A stretch of 64,000 nt of DNA from Hyphomicrobium zavarzinii ATCC 27496 (lineage in GTDB: Bacteria > Pseudomonadota > Alphaproteobacteria > Rhizobiales > Hyphomicrobiaceae). The notes beneath the pieces were generated by a model. The model ran no database searches and was not told the DNA's origin. It saw only the letters and a list, made by a program, of their open reading frames with translations. The stretch is from NCBI RefSeq assembly GCF_000383415.1, contig NZ_KB911257.1:410558-474557 (forward strand), in the 5' to 3' direction. The position numbers were made by a program, and so were the translations under genes. Positions 7,085 through 16,100 of this stretch are shown one piece after another. Position 1 is the first letter of the stretch; the number at the start of each line of letters is the position of its first letter.

Positions 7085-9957
7085 TGGCGGGGCTCTTCGG
7101 ATCGAAGCTGCTTGAGGCGGTAGAGCGCCTCGAGCGCCGCCTTTGGGGATAGCTCATCAGGGTTCAGGTCGTCGAGCGCAACATCCAGGCGCGAAGGTCC
7201 GCGGCGCGCCGCCTCGCTCGCCGGGCGGGCGGCGGCGAACAGCGGCAGCTCCTCCAGCGGGCCGTTCCCTTGCCCGCGACGTCGGTCCGACTTTTCGAGC
7301 AGCGCCAGCACCTCGCGCGCCCGGGAGATGACGGGCGCGGGTAATCCCGCGAGCTTCGCGACCTGGATGCCATAGGAACGATCGGCCGCCCCCGCCTTCA
7401 CACGGTGCAGGAACACGATGTCGTCCTGCCATTCCTTCACGTCCATTGTGACGTTGGCGACGGAGGCGAGGCGCCCGGCGAGCGCGGTCAGCTCGTGGTA
7501 GTGGGTCGCGAAGAGGACGCGGGCGCGCGTTTCCTCGTGCAGGAACTCGACGGCGGCCCAGGCAATCGACAGGCCGTCAAAAGTCGCGGTGCCGCGCCCG
7601 ATTTCATCGAGGATCACGAGCGACCGCGACGTGGCCTGATTGAGGATAGCGGCCGTCTCCACCATCTCGACCATGAACGTGGAGCGGCCGCGTGCGAGAT
7701 CGTCGGCCGCACCCACGCGGCTGAAGACGCGATCGACGACGCCGATGTGCGCCTCGCTCGCCGGCACGAACGAGCCCATCTGCGCGAGGATGGCGATCAG
7801 GGCGTTCTGGCGCAGGAACGTGGACTTGCCCGCCATGTTCGGCCCCGTGACGAGCCAAATGCGCGCGTCCGGCATCTCGTCGAACCCCGGCGGGCGCTCG
7901 GCACCAGCGCGGCCGAGACGGCAATCATTGGCGACGAAGGGGCCGCCGCGTGCGCGTTTCAGCGCCTGCTCCACGACGGGATGGCGCCCACCCAAAATCT
8001 CGAAGGCCGTTCCGTCGTCCACTTTAGGGCGAACGTAACGCTCGTTGTGGGCGAGGTGGGCGAGGGCTGCGGTATGGTCCAGCTCGGCAAGCGCCGCCGC
8101 GATGTCGGAGAGCGTCCGCTCCTCCTTGGCCACCGCAGCCGCCAGCTCGTTGAACACGTCCTGCTCGATAGCCAAGGCGCGATCGGCGGCGGAGGCGATG
8201 CGGCCTTCGATCTCCGTCAGCTCGGCTGTCGTGAAGCGGACGGCGTTGGCCATGGTCTGGCGATGACGGAACGTACCGCTCAACGGCGGCTCCGTGAGCG
8301 GCTTGGCGTTGGCCTGCGTGACCTCGATGAAGTAGCCGAGAATGTTGTTGTGGCGGACCTTGAGCGTCTTGACGCCCGAGAGATCAACGTAGCGGGCTTC
8401 CAGCTCCGCCATCACGCGGCGGCTGTCGTCGCGGAGCTTCTGCGCCTCGTCCAGGCTCGCGCGAAAGCCCGGGCGCACGAAGCCGCCGTCGCGGCGCAGA
8501 TGCGGCGGCTCGTCGACGAGCGCGGCCGTGAGAAGCGCCAGGAGATCGGCGCCCTTTCCATCGATGCGCTTCAGGAGACGCGCGATCTCGTCGGGAAGGC
8601 CGATGGCGCCGGCCTTGGTCCGCAGATGAGACGCGGCCTCTTCGGCTGATGCAAGGCCCTGGCCGATGCTCGCCAGATCGCGCGGTCCGCCGCGGCCGAA
8701 GGCGAGGCGCGAGACGGCGCGCGCCAGATCCGGCGCGCCTTTGAGGGCATCGCGCACGGCCTCACGCACCGGCTCGTCCTCTACGAAAAACGCGACCGCA
8801 TCGAGCCGCTGCTCGATGGCGCGCGGATCGGAGAGCGGCGCGGCCAAGCGCGCGGCCAGCTCACGCGCGCCGGCGCCTGTCACCGTGCGGTCGATGGCAT
8901 CGAGCAGGCTTCCGGACTTGTCGCCCGATGTCGAGCGCACCAGTTCCAAGCTCGCGCGGCTCGCGGCGTCGATGGTGAGGGTTGCGCCGGTGCCCATGCG
9001 GCGAGGCGCGCGTACCACCGGCTTCTTGCCGATCTGCGTCAGCTCCACATAGCGCAGGACGGCTCCGATGGCAGCCAGCTCGGGTCGCGTGAAGGACCCG
9101 AACGCGCCGAGGTCGGACACGCCGAGCCGCGCCTTGAGATCGCGCTCGCCCGCGAGGCTGTCGAAAGAGGCGGCCGGGACGGGGGTCGCCGCGGCACCCG
9201 CGCGTCCGATCCAGGCTTTTACCTCGGCGTCCGCCATCAGGCCATCCGCGGCGATCACCTCGCCCGGTGCGAGCCGCACGAGCTCGCCCGGCAGGTCGCG
9301 TCCGCTGGACTCTCCCACCTCGAACTCGCCCGTCGAAATATCGAGCGAGGCGATGGCGACGAGCGCATCGGACCCGATGAGGGGCTCCTCCGCATCGGCG
9401 CCCGGCGCCCGGAACAGGGCGGTCAGATAGTTGCGGGAGCGCGCATCGAGAAGCGTATCCTCCGTCAGCGTGCCCGGCGTGACCAGGCGCACGACGTCGC
9501 GGCGCACGACGGCCTTCGCCCCGCGCTTCCTCGCTTCCGCCGGGTCCTCGAGCTGCTCGCAGACCGCGACGCGGAAGCCGAGCCGGATCAGACGCTGGAG
9601 ATATTCGTCGGCGCGATGGATCGGCACCCCGCACATGGGAATGTCCTGGCCGAGATGCTTGCCGCGCTTGGTGAGCACGATGCCCAGCGCCTGAGAAGCG
9701 ACCACGGCGTCGTCGAAGAACAGCTCGTAGAAATCGCCCATCCGGTACCAGAGGATGCTGTCCGGATTGGCCGTCTTGATCTCGAGGAACTGGGCCATGG
9801 AGGGCGTGGCCTCGCCGATGGCGGCGGCCGCGGGAAGCGTCGCGTCCTCACGCGGGGCGGGGGATGGCGCAGCCTCTGCGCCTGCATCCCCGCGGATCTC
9901 CGCCGGCCCGGCACCTGCCTGCTCGATGTCGTCCCGATGTCGTCTTCGACCCGCCAT
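7081..9957 (-). CDS. mutS: DNA mismatch repair protein MutS
   Basis: ATPase that recognises mismatches. The N-terminal clamp carries the mismatch-contacting GDFYELFFDDA motif. Connector, core/lever and clamp domains follow, then the ABC-type ATPase with Walker A TGPNMAGKST (about residues 700-712) and Walker B LVILDEIGRGTATFDG. The start is uncertain. I chose the ATG at 9957; a TTG lies 7 codons upstream, and an ATG at 9798 (MAQFLEIKTANPDS) sits right before the conserved domain. The intervening 53 residues are Ala/Pro-rich and may not be translated. The 3' end overlaps glnD by 4 nt. Confidence 0.95.
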   Translation of the reverse strand: MAGRRRHRDDIEQAGAGPAEIRGDAGAEAAPSPAPREDATLPAAAAIGEATPSMAQFLEIKTANPDSILWYRMGDFYELFFDDAVVASQALGIVLTKRGKHLGQDIPMCGVPIHRADEYLQRLIRLGFRVAVCEQLEDPAEARKRGAKAVVRRDVVRLVTPGTLTEDTLLDARSRNYLTALFRAPGADAEEPLIGSDALVAIASLDISTGEFEVGESSGRDLPGELVRLAPGEVIAADGLMADAEVKAWIGRAGAAATPVPAASFDSLAGERDLKARLGVSDLGAFGSFTRPELAAIGAVLRYVELTQIGKKPVVRAPRRMGTGATLTIDAASRASLELVRSTSGDKSGSLLDAIDRTVTGAGARELAARLAAPLSDPRAIEQRLDAVAFFVEDEPVREAVRDALKGAPDLARAVSRLAFGRGGPRDLASIGQGLASAEEAASHLRTKAGAIGLPDEIARLLKRIDGKGADLLALLTAALVDEPPHLRRDGGFVRPGFRASLDEAQKLRDDSRRVMAELEARYVDLSGVKTLKVRHNNILGYFIEVTQANAKPLTEPPLSGTFRHRQTMANAVRFTTAELTEIEGRIASAADRALAIEQDVFNELAAAVAKEERTLSDIAAALAELDHTAALAHLAHNERYVRPKVDDGTAFEILGGRHPVVEQALKRARGGPFVANDCRLGRAGAERPPGFDEMPDARIWLVTGPNMAGKSTFLRQNALIAILAQMGSFVPASEAHIGVVDRVFSRVGAADDLARGRSTFMVEMVETAAILNQATSRSLVILDEIGRGTATFDGLSIAWAAVEFLHEETRARVLFATHYHELTALAGRLASVANVTMDVKEWQDDIVFLHRVKAGAADRSYGIQVAKLAGLPAPVISRAREVLALLEKSDRRRGQGNGPLEELPLFAAARPASEAARRGPSRLDVALDDLNPDELSPKAALEALYRLKQLRSEEPRQ

Positions 9958-10085
9958 GCCGACGTCGCCAATCCCCAAGCGCCAAAGCCGTTCCCGGCCA
10001 ACGGATAGCCGGTTGCGCGCGAGATTGGAAACCCCGCGCGGCGGCGCGGGAGGAATTTCGTGGGGACCGTGGCTGGGAAGGGAGC

Positions 10086-11093
10086 CTAAACCTCGGCGGC
10101 AATGCGGCTTTTCAGCTCGTCCGGCGCGCCGAAGTGATCGAAATACCTAGGATCGATGTTCTCGACCGGCAGGATGACGAAGACGTCCGTGGTGCCGAAC
10201 TGGCGATCGATCACGGCGCCGTCGCCCACGAACGCGCCCAGCCGCAGATACCCCTTGATGAGAGGCGGCAGCGCCTTCAGCGCCTGCTTGGCGTCCACCT
10301 TATCGCGCGGAATGCGATCCATCGGCACGTACAGCTGATCGTGAGCCCGGCAGCGCCACTCGGGCGGGGCGAGGGCGTGGTGATGAAGGAAGCTCAAGGC
10401 CATCGCATGGGCGCCGGGATCAGTGCCCTCGAAGCTCGCGCAGCCGATCATCACGTCGACTTTGTGCTCGCGAATGTAGGTCCAGAGGCCATGCCAAAGC
10501 AGCTCCACCGAGCGCTTGGTGCGGTAGGGCCTCAGCACGCACGAGCGGCCGAGCTCCATGAACCGGTAGCGCGGCGACTTGGCGGCGATGAGGGGATCGA
10601 TGTCGTATTCGCTGGCGGTGTAGAACCCGAGGCTCCGCTGAGCCACCTCCTGGCGAAGCACGCGATAGGTGCCGACCACGTGCGGGCGGCGCGTTCGCGT
10701 CCAGGTTTCGCCGGCCATGGTGTCGGTCGAACGATCCTCGACGAGCAGATGGTCGCACACCGCGTCATAGGGATCCTGGTCGAGGCGGCGCATTCCGGCG
10801 ATCACGCTCGGTGTCGCGGACATTTCCTCGTAGAACACCTCGAAGCGCAGCCGCTGGGCGCGCAGGATGTCCTTGCGGCCCTGGGCGAGCCGGACTTCGA
10901 GGTTACCGATGCGGCCATAGACTTTCGCTTGCGGCTTGCGGACGAAGGGAAGCGCTTTGGAGCGGGCTTTCTCGTTCAGGGCCCGGAGGGCCAGCAGACC
11001 ACGAGGCGCCGCAGTGAAGAGGGGATTGTCCTGCAAACGTCCGGCGATGCGCTTCGTGATGTGACGCATCCTGGCCTGTCGTTCGATGCTCAT
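10086..11093 (-). CDS. olsB: GNAT-type L-ornithine N(alpha)-acyltransferase, OlsB-like
   Basis: Member of the hemolysin-like acyltransferase family (COG3176), which includes OlsB, the enzyme that acylates ornithine with 3-hydroxyacyl-ACP in the first step of ornithine-lipid synthesis. Conserved features are GNLEVRLAQGRKDILRAQ, LRFEVFYEEMSA, DAVCDHLLV and the later ELGRSCV segment. The ATG at 11093 is chosen because a purine-rich GGA lies about 8 nt upstream; in-frame alternatives are ATG 11123 and TTG 11144. With 335 residues it is somewhat longer than rhizobial OlsB. No olsA is adjacent. A broader hemolysin-family acyltransferase role remains possible. Confidence 0.78.
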   Translation of the reverse strand: MSIERQARMRHITKRIAGRLQDNPLFTAAPRGLLALRALNEKARSKALPFVRKPQAKVYGRIGNLEVRLAQGRKDILRAQRLRFEVFYEEMSATPSVIAGMRRLDQDPYDAVCDHLLVEDRSTDTMAGETWTRTRRPHVVGTYRVLRQEVAQRSLGFYTASEYDIDPLIAAKSPRYRFMELGRSCVLRPYRTKRSVELLWHGLWTYIREHKVDVMIGCASFEGTDPGAHAMALSFLHHHALAPPEWRCRAHDQLYVPMDRIPRDKVDAKQALKALPPLIKGYLRLGAFVGDGAVIDRQFGTTDVFVILPVENIDPRYFDHFGAPDELKSRIAAEV

Positions 11094-11182
11094 GGGGGTT
11101 CCGTCCAAGATCGGGGCCGGCATGTCGTCGGCGCGGTCACTCAAGCACGAATCGGAGACAATTTTGCGACGAATGGGCCGGA

Positions 11183-11419
11183 TCAGGAGGAGTGCGGAGG
11201 GCTCCTCGGAGCCGGCTCATCCAGCGAGCGAGCGGCTTCGACCGTCATCAGCGGCACGCCATGGCGGATCGGAAACGCCAGATTGGCCTTGGCGCTAATC
11301 AGCTCTCGCGCGGCACGATCGTAGGTGAGAGGGCCCTTGGTGAGAGGGCAGACAAGCAGCTCGAGCAGCTTGGGATCGGGCTCCCCGCTCGCGGCCTCGA
11401 TGGACGTTTCGTCGCTCAT
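11183..11419 (-). CDS. Trm112-like (UPF0434) small protein
   Basis: Small protein of 78 residues with the Trm112 signature: [14 protein letters not shown] near residue 20, then the strand [19 protein letters not shown]. In eukaryotes and archaea Trm112 activates methyltransferases; the bacterial YcaR-type role is not well defined. The family often carries Cys pairs, but only one Cys (LVCP) is seen here, so zinc binding is doubtful. A GAGG ribosome-binding site lies 5 nt before the ATG. It starts 7 nt after the LON-domain gene stop, so the two are probably co-transcribed. Confidence 0.85.
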   Translation of the reverse strand: MSDETSIEAASGEPDPKLLELLVCPLTKGPLTYDRAARELISAKANLAFPIRHGVPLMTVEAARSLDEPAPRSPPHSS

Positions 11420-11426
11420 GGCATCC

Positions 11427-12101
11427 TCACTGCAGCGTTCCGGAGCCGCCGCGCATGGCCTGCTCCATCTCAGCCAGCGCCACCAGCACGTCAGCCCTCG
11501 TCTTGAGATCGGCGGCCTCGAGAAGCGCCTGCTTTTCCTCCGGCCCGTAGGGGCACATCACGCACAGCGCGTTGATGAGGAACTCGCTCGGCGCGCGCTC
11601 GATCACGGACCAGTCGGTCTTGAGGTTGTTGCGCGCAAGATAGGATTTCAAAGCGCCGATGAGGCGGGCGCGGTCGATCTGCTCCTCGCCGAGGCCGCGT
11701 GTGAGATCGCCTGCGAAGCGGTCGTAGCTCACCGTGGCCGCGCGATAGGACTTGCCCGTCTCCGCCTCGCCCACAATCTCGAAGCGGGAGATGCCGGTGA
11801 TGGCGATGGCGAGGCGGCCGTCCTCCAGCTCCTGATAGCTCGTGATGCGTCCGGCTCCGCCGATGCGGCGCAGCTCGACCGTCTTGCCTGGCGGGCTCTC
11901 GTCCGAATCTCCGCCCGACGGCTGGACGATGCCGAGGATGCGCGAGCCGCTCATCACGTCGTCGATCATCTCGAGGTAGCGCGGCTCGAAAATGCTGAGC
12001 GGCAGGATCGACCCCGGCAGCAGAATGGCCCCCCGCAGTGGAAACAACGGCAGGCGTGAGGGGAGATCGGCAGGGTGCCGGTATTGATCGGCAAAGGCCA
12101 C
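11427..12101 (-). CDS. LON peptidase substrate-binding-domain protein
   Basis: Stand-alone LON N-terminal (substrate-recognition) domain without AAA or protease domains (COG2802). The signature [19 protein letters not shown] and [12 protein letters not shown] open the domain, and [20 protein letters not shown] follows. I place the start at GTG 12101 ([13 protein letters not shown]) because AGGAG lies about 8 nt upstream and it avoids overlap with cnoX; the frame stays open upstream but that part does not resemble the family. At 224 residues it matches the family length. In alphaproteobacteria it commonly sits between cnoX and the Trm112-like gene, as here. No catalytic function is known. Confidence 0.85.
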   Translation of the reverse strand: MAFADQYRHPADLPSRLPLFPLRGAILLPGSILPLSIFEPRYLEMIDDVMSGSRILGIVQPSGGDSDESPPGKTVELRRIGGAGRITSYQELEDGRLAIAITGISRFEIVGEAETGKSYRAATVSYDRFAGDLTRGLGEEQIDRARLIGALKSYLARNNLKTDWSVIERAPSEFLINALCVMCPYGPEEKQALLEAADLKTRADVLVALAEMEQAMRGGSGTLQ

Positions 12102-12243
12102 GAAACGGGCTCCTCGACTTCTAGGGACTCGGGTCTCAGGGCGAGACGCTTCAGGTAGGGAGAGATTCCGAAGGCATTCCGAGTGTTTTGGCAAGACCGA
12201 TGATTTCCGCATCCGGGCCTGCGCGGCCCGGCGCGATCCGGAT

Positions 12244-13158
12244 CTAACTGAACAGGATCGACGAAAGGCGGCGGCGGCCCTCGAGGGTGTGCTCGTCCTT
12301 GGGTCCCCACGCATCGAACAACTGAACGAGCTGCTTGCGGGCAGCCTGGTCGTTCCAGTTGCGATCGCGGCGAACGAGATCCAGGAGGTGCTCCAGCGCT
12401 TCCGGCTTCTTGCCGCGTGCGGCGAGAGCCACCGCCAGATCGAACCGCGTCTGATGGTCGGCGGGATTGGCAGCGAGGCGCTGCTCCAGCTCGGCGCTGT
12501 TGTCGGACTTGTCGGCCATCCTAGCGAGTTCGAGCGCCGCGCGGGCGCTCTGCACAGGCGCGCTGCCCTGCTTGTCGGGGGGCACGAGCGTCAGCGTCTG
12601 GGCGGCGCGGTCCACGTCGCCGCTCTTCAGATAGCAGCGGGCAAGGCCTGCGAGGGCCTGCGCGTTCTGCTGGTCCTCCTGAAGCACGGCCGCGAAAGCC
12701 TCGGCGGCGCTTTGCAGATCACCGGCTTCGAGCGCAGCTTCGGCTGCTTCGAGCACGCCCGCGATGTCGGCCTCGGCATCCTCGCCCAGAAGACGCTCGA
12801 TGAAGGCCCGCACGGCGCTCTCGGGCTGGGCGCCCATGAAGCCGTCGAGCGGGCGGCCGTCACGGAACGCATAAACCGTCGGCAGCGATTGAATGCGGAG
12901 CTGGCCCGCAATGGCCGGATGCTCGTCGGTGTTGATCTTCACCAGACGCACCTTGCCGGCGTAGCTCGTCACCACCTTCTCGATGATGGGGGTGAGCTGC
13001 TTGCAGGGGCCGCACCAGGCAGCCCAGAAATCGACCAGCACCAGCGCCTCGCGCGACGCTTCGATCACGTCCTTGCCGAAGCTTGCCGAAGTTCCGTCCT
13101 TGATCAGATCGCGAGCGGCCGGCGAAGCCCCGCCGGGCTTCAGTGCTCCCAAATCCAT
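12244..13158 (-). CDS. cnoX: Co-chaperone/thioredoxin-TPR protein CnoX (YbbN)
   Basis: An N-terminal thioredoxin domain (about residues 20-130) is followed by a TPR region (about 140-304). The redox motif WAAWCGPCKQL is complete. E. coli CnoX lacks a redox-active pair, whereas alphaproteobacterial forms such as the Caulobacter one keep CGPC and can reduce substrates (established). The TPR part mediates transfer of oxidatively damaged clients to GroEL and DnaK in characterised members. At 304 residues it has normal length. It is upstream of, and probably co-transcribed with, the LON-domain and Trm112-like genes. Confidence 0.9.
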   Translation of the reverse strand: MDLGALKPGGASPAARDLIKDGTSASFGKDVIEASREALVLVDFWAAWCGPCKQLTPIIEKVVTSYAGKVRLVKINTDEHPAIAGQLRIQSLPTVYAFRDGRPLDGFMGAQPESAVRAFIERLLGEDAEADIAGVLEAAEAALEAGDLQSAAEAFAAVLQEDQQNAQALAGLARCYLKSGDVDRAAQTLTLVPPDKQGSAPVQSARAALELARMADKSDNSAELEQRLAANPADHQTRFDLAVALAARGKKPEALEHLLDLVRRDRNWNDQAARKQLVQLFDAWGPKDEHTLEGRRRLSSILFS

Positions 13159-13383
13159 TCCTTCACTCCTCAGAGATCATGCGGGCGCTCCCAAGAGCTT
13201 CGCAGCCGCGTTTCAGCCTGACAATATGGTAAGCGGCACGACGACTTGCGACCCCGGCCCCGCTCTCGCCGCGGACTGAACCGCAATTGCGCCCGCCGCG
13301 CAATGTCCAAGGCCCTTTTTCCGTCCTTCGCTCGGCCGGGACGCCCATTTTTCGGCCGAGACCGAGATTTCGCTGGAAGACGC

Positions 13384-13412
13384 TTGCAAAGGCGCTTCGG
13401 TTAGGCAATAAG
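13384..13412 (+). promoter_or_regulatory. Possible promoter of tRNA-Gly
   Basis: TTGCAA at 13384-13389 and AATAAG at 13407-13412 are separated by 17 bp, about 44 nt before the mature tRNA. The -35 element matches well and the -10 poorly. An 8-bp hairpin (GCGCCTCG/CGAGGCGC, 13418-13436) lies between it and the tRNA and could belong to the precursor leader. Confidence 0.35.
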
Positions 13413-13455
13413 ACCGGGCGCCTCGCTTCGAGGCGCGATTTACCCCATTTCGGAC

Positions 13456-13530
13456 GCGGGCGTAGCTCAGGGGTAGAGCATCACGTTGCCAACGTGAGGG
13501 TCGTGAGTTCGAATCTCATCGCCCGCTCCA
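13456..13530 (+). tRNA. tRNA-Gly (anticodon GCC)
   Basis: Complete cloverleaf: acceptor GCGGGCG/CGCCCGC, D arm with AGCTCAGGGGTAGAGC, anticodon stem TCACG/CGTGA around loop TTGCCAA (anticodon GCC), T arm with GTTCGAATC, and encoded TCCA at the 3' end. A 7-bp hairpin CCCAGGC/GCCTGGG without a T-tract follows at 13559-13577. Confidence 0.95.
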
Positions 13531-13602
13531 TTCTTCCAGATTTGCTGACTTTGAAGCTCCCAGGCTGATCGCCTGGGCGGACGGCGTTCGTGCGGCCGGC
13601 CG

Positions 13603-14514
13603 TCACGGGGCGACCGAGACGGGGCCTTCGGGCGTTCCTGCCTGCGGAATGACCGGAGGCGAGGACGGCTGAGAGGTCGCGCCCGTTGGAATGCCCATGC
13701 GCGCCAGCACCTCCTCGCAGAGCTTGCGCAAGGCCTTGCCGGTCTCGCCCGGATACTTCGCGAAGTAGGACCGGTCGGGAGCGTGAAAGCGGGCAGCCTC
13801 CTGCAACGCGACGGCGCGCGGCACGACCTGATCGAAGCAACGGTTGTCCGGATTGCTGATCAGCCAGGCGTGGTAGTCCTCCTCGGTAGGAGAGCCGACA
13901 TCCTTCATGTTGACGAGCACGCCCATGTTCTCGGCAAAACCCATCTCAGGGTTCAGCGCCTTGAAGCGGCGGAAGACCTCGAGCCCGCACACCGACACGT
14001 AGTCGGCCTTGGTGGGCGATATGTGATAGTCCGCTTCGCGTAGCCAGCTTTCCGTCAACACGGAAAGGCCCGGCGGGCAGTCGATGAGAATGATGTCGAA
14101 CACGGAGCGCGCTTCTGCGAGCAGCGCGCCGATCACCTTGCGCAAGCGTCCGTGCAGGCTCTCCTTCGACACCTCGCGCTCGAACAACGTGAGCTGCATG
14201 TCGCTCGGGACGAGATAGACCGTGCGCGCGTCATCGACATCCGACACGTTCCTCACGACGAAGCGCGGCCAGTCGGCCTGCGCATCCTGCAGCACCCGCG
14301 CCACGAGGAAATCGACGATGGTGAGCCCGTTCTGCTGCAAGCGATGCAGATTGGGAATCGTCATCAGCATGCTGGAGACGGAAGCCTGGGAATCGCTATC
14401 GATCACCAGCACATTCTTGCCGTGATAGGCCGACAGCGTTTCGGCCAAAGCGAGCACAAGGGTCGACTTGCCGACGCCGCCCTTCGTGTTCATCACAGCG
14501 ATCGTATTGCGCAT
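13603..14514 (-). CDS. Orphan ParA-family ATPase
   Basis: Deviant Walker ATPase of the ParA/MinD superfamily. NTKGGVGKSTLVLALAETL contains the signature Lys, followed by VLVIDSDSQASVSSML and IILIDCPPGLSVLTE. The start ATG at 14514 puts the P-loop at residue 10, as usual; the frame is open further upstream. The C-terminus ends in a Pro/Ser/Gly-rich tail of about 30 residues. No ParB, chemotaxis, pilus or plasmid gene is adjacent, and the chromosomal parAB pair is 25 kb away with a clearly different sequence. It could position some other cellular cargo, but the cargo cannot be deduced. Confidence 0.8.
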   Translation of the reverse strand: MRNTIAVMNTKGGVGKSTLVLALAETLSAYHGKNVLVIDSDSQASVSSMLMTIPNLHRLQQNGLTIVDFLVARVLQDAQADWPRFVVRNVSDVDDARTVYLVPSDMQLTLFEREVSKESLHGRLRKVIGALLAEARSVFDIILIDCPPGLSVLTESWLREADYHISPTKADYVSVCGLEVFRRFKALNPEMGFAENMGVLVNMKDVGSPTEEDYHAWLISNPDNRCFDQVVPRAVALQEAARFHAPDRSYFAKYPGETGKALRKLCEEVLARMGIPTGATSQPSSPPVIPQAGTPEGPVSVAP

Positions 14515-14686
14515 GACGAAGAGAGGCCTCCCCTGCCTCAGATAGTCGCGTCGACATCCCCGCATCGTCCGATGTGCGTCGGGAATGTGGCAGCCTCGCG
14601 AAGCACGGCGGATTTTCTCACCGGCGCCCCGCACGGGCAGACCTGTGATACCAAACTGCCAGCCTCTTTCGTCAAGAGTTGATCAC

Positions 14687-15265
14687 TTACCAGCGGGTAC
14701 CGGCGCGCACCCACGCCGTGCCGCCTTCTCTCACGAGAACGCGTGCGCGCTCACGCGCCACGACAGGCGGATAGGCCACCACATAGCGCTCTGCGGGCCG
14801 CACCTCGATTGCGCGCTGGCGTACGCCGTAGACCGGCGGCGACACAACGCGCACGCGGCGGCCGGGACGCACGAGCACCTCGCGCGGCACGAGCTTCACC
14901 TCCGCCGGAACCGGCACCTTGCAGCGGCGCTCTCCGTAGGGGCCGTAGGTCGATTCCCAGCGATAGCCCGCGGGGCGAACGACGATCTCCTGCATCACGG
15001 TGCGCGTGACGGGCGGCGTCATCTCATAGCTGACACGTCCTGGTGCGATCATCACGCGCTCGGGCCGCACGACGACCACGGGCTCGGTTTCCACCACGCG
15101 GCGATAGCCGGGTTGCACAACCACATCCCGCTCCACGGTGCGATAGACATCCGGCAGGCGCACCTTGTCGTAGCATTCGCCGCCGCCGCGGCAGGCGAGG
15201 GCGGGGGAAGCGAGAGACGCAAGGGTGACAACGAAGGTGACGGCCGCAGTGCTACGCAATGACAT
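14687..15265 (-). CDS. Secreted Val/Arg/Pro-rich protein of unknown function
   Basis: A Sec-type signal peptide (MSLRSTAAVTFVVTLASLA, then SPALA|C) starts this 192-residue protein. The mature part is dominated by short strands of the form V-V-V-x-P or V-R-P followed by basic residues, for example ERDVVVQPGYRRVVE, EPVVVVRPERVMI, QEIVVRPAGYRW, REVLVRPGRRVRVV and RAIEVRPAERYVV. This gives an imperfect repeat of about 20-35 residues. Three Cys are present, two of them near the mature N-terminus (CRGGGEC). The composition suggests a beta-rich periplasmic or surface protein. I do not recognise a family. It is divergent from the lemA operon. Confidence 0.6.
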   Translation of the reverse strand: MSLRSTAAVTFVVTLASLASPALACRGGGECYDKVRLPDVYRTVERDVVVQPGYRRVVETEPVVVVRPERVMIAPGRVSYEMTPPVTRTVMQEIVVRPAGYRWESTYGPYGERRCKVPVPAEVKLVPREVLVRPGRRVRVVSPPVYGVRQRAIEVRPAERYVVAYPPVVARERARVLVREGGTAWVRAGTRW

Positions 15266-15476
15266 GAGAGAAAGGCTCCAGGGGTGGGAGCCACCATTGT
15301 AACCGATCCAGGCGCGGCGACCGCGTCCAAGGTCTTCGATTGGTTAAGTGCAACACCCTGAGAACGTAGCGGTTTTAATCAGTTTGAAGAGATCGGACCC
15401 GTGCTGTCGATTTCCCGGCGCCGCGCCATCTGCTAATCCTTGTAGCGATGTACCCCACCCTGACGAGGTTCCAGTC

Positions 15477-16100
15477 ATGACCCCCGCCCTCGCTTCCCGC
15501 ATCTCCCGCCCGCTGGCCCTGCTGACTGCCACACTCATGGCGCTCACGCTGGCCGGCTGCGGCATCAACAACATTCCCACCTACGAGCAGAGCGCCAAGG
15601 CCGCGTGGTCGGAGGTGCTGAACCAGTACAAGCGGCGCAGCGATCTCATCCCGAACCTCGTGGAGAGCGTGAAGGGCTTCGCCGAGCAGGAGCGCAAGGT
15701 GCTGACCGACGTGACGGAAGCCCGCGCGAAGGCCGTCAGCGTGCAGGTGCCCGCCGACATCCTCACCAACCCGGACGCGATGAAGCAATTCCAGGATGCG
15801 CAGAACACGCTGGGCGGCGCGCTGCGTCAGCTCCTCGCCGTGGTCGAGCGCTATCCGGACATCAAGTCGGGGCAGAACTTCCTGGCGCTGCAGAGCCAGC
15901 TCGAGGGCACCGAGAACCGCATCGCAATCGCGCGGCGCGACTACATCCAGGCCGTCCGCCAGTACAACACCGAGATCACGACTTTCCCGGGCCGCCTGTG
16001 GAAGTCGTTCCTCTATCCTTCGGCTGCCGTGATGGCGACGTTCGACATTCCGGCGGAAGAACAGAAGGCGCCTAAGGTCGATTTCGGCACGAGCAAGTGA
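15477..16100 (+). CDS. lemA: LemA family lipoprotein
   Basis: LemA-type coiled-coil membrane protein. The N-terminus carries a lipoprotein signal ending in the lipobox LAGC (cysteine at about residue 25). The family core follows: YEQSAKAAWSEVLNQYKRR, SDLIPNLVESVKGFA and ENRIAIARRDYIQAVRQYN. The ATG at 15477 is preceded by GAGG and starts directly at the signal; the frame is open upstream but that part is not protein-like. LemA is an established family of unclear biochemical role, usually paired with TPM-domain proteins, as here. The stop overlaps the next gene as GTGA. Confidence 0.9.
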   Translation: MTPALASRISRPLALLTATLMALTLAGCGINNIPTYEQSAKAAWSEVLNQYKRRSDLIPNLVESVKGFAEQERKVLTDVTEARAKAVSVQVPADILTNPDAMKQFQDAQNTLGGALRQLLAVVERYPDIKSGQNFLALQSQLEGTENRIAIARRDYIQAVRQYNTEITTFPGRLWKSFLYPSAAVMATFDIPAEEQKAPKVDFGTSK

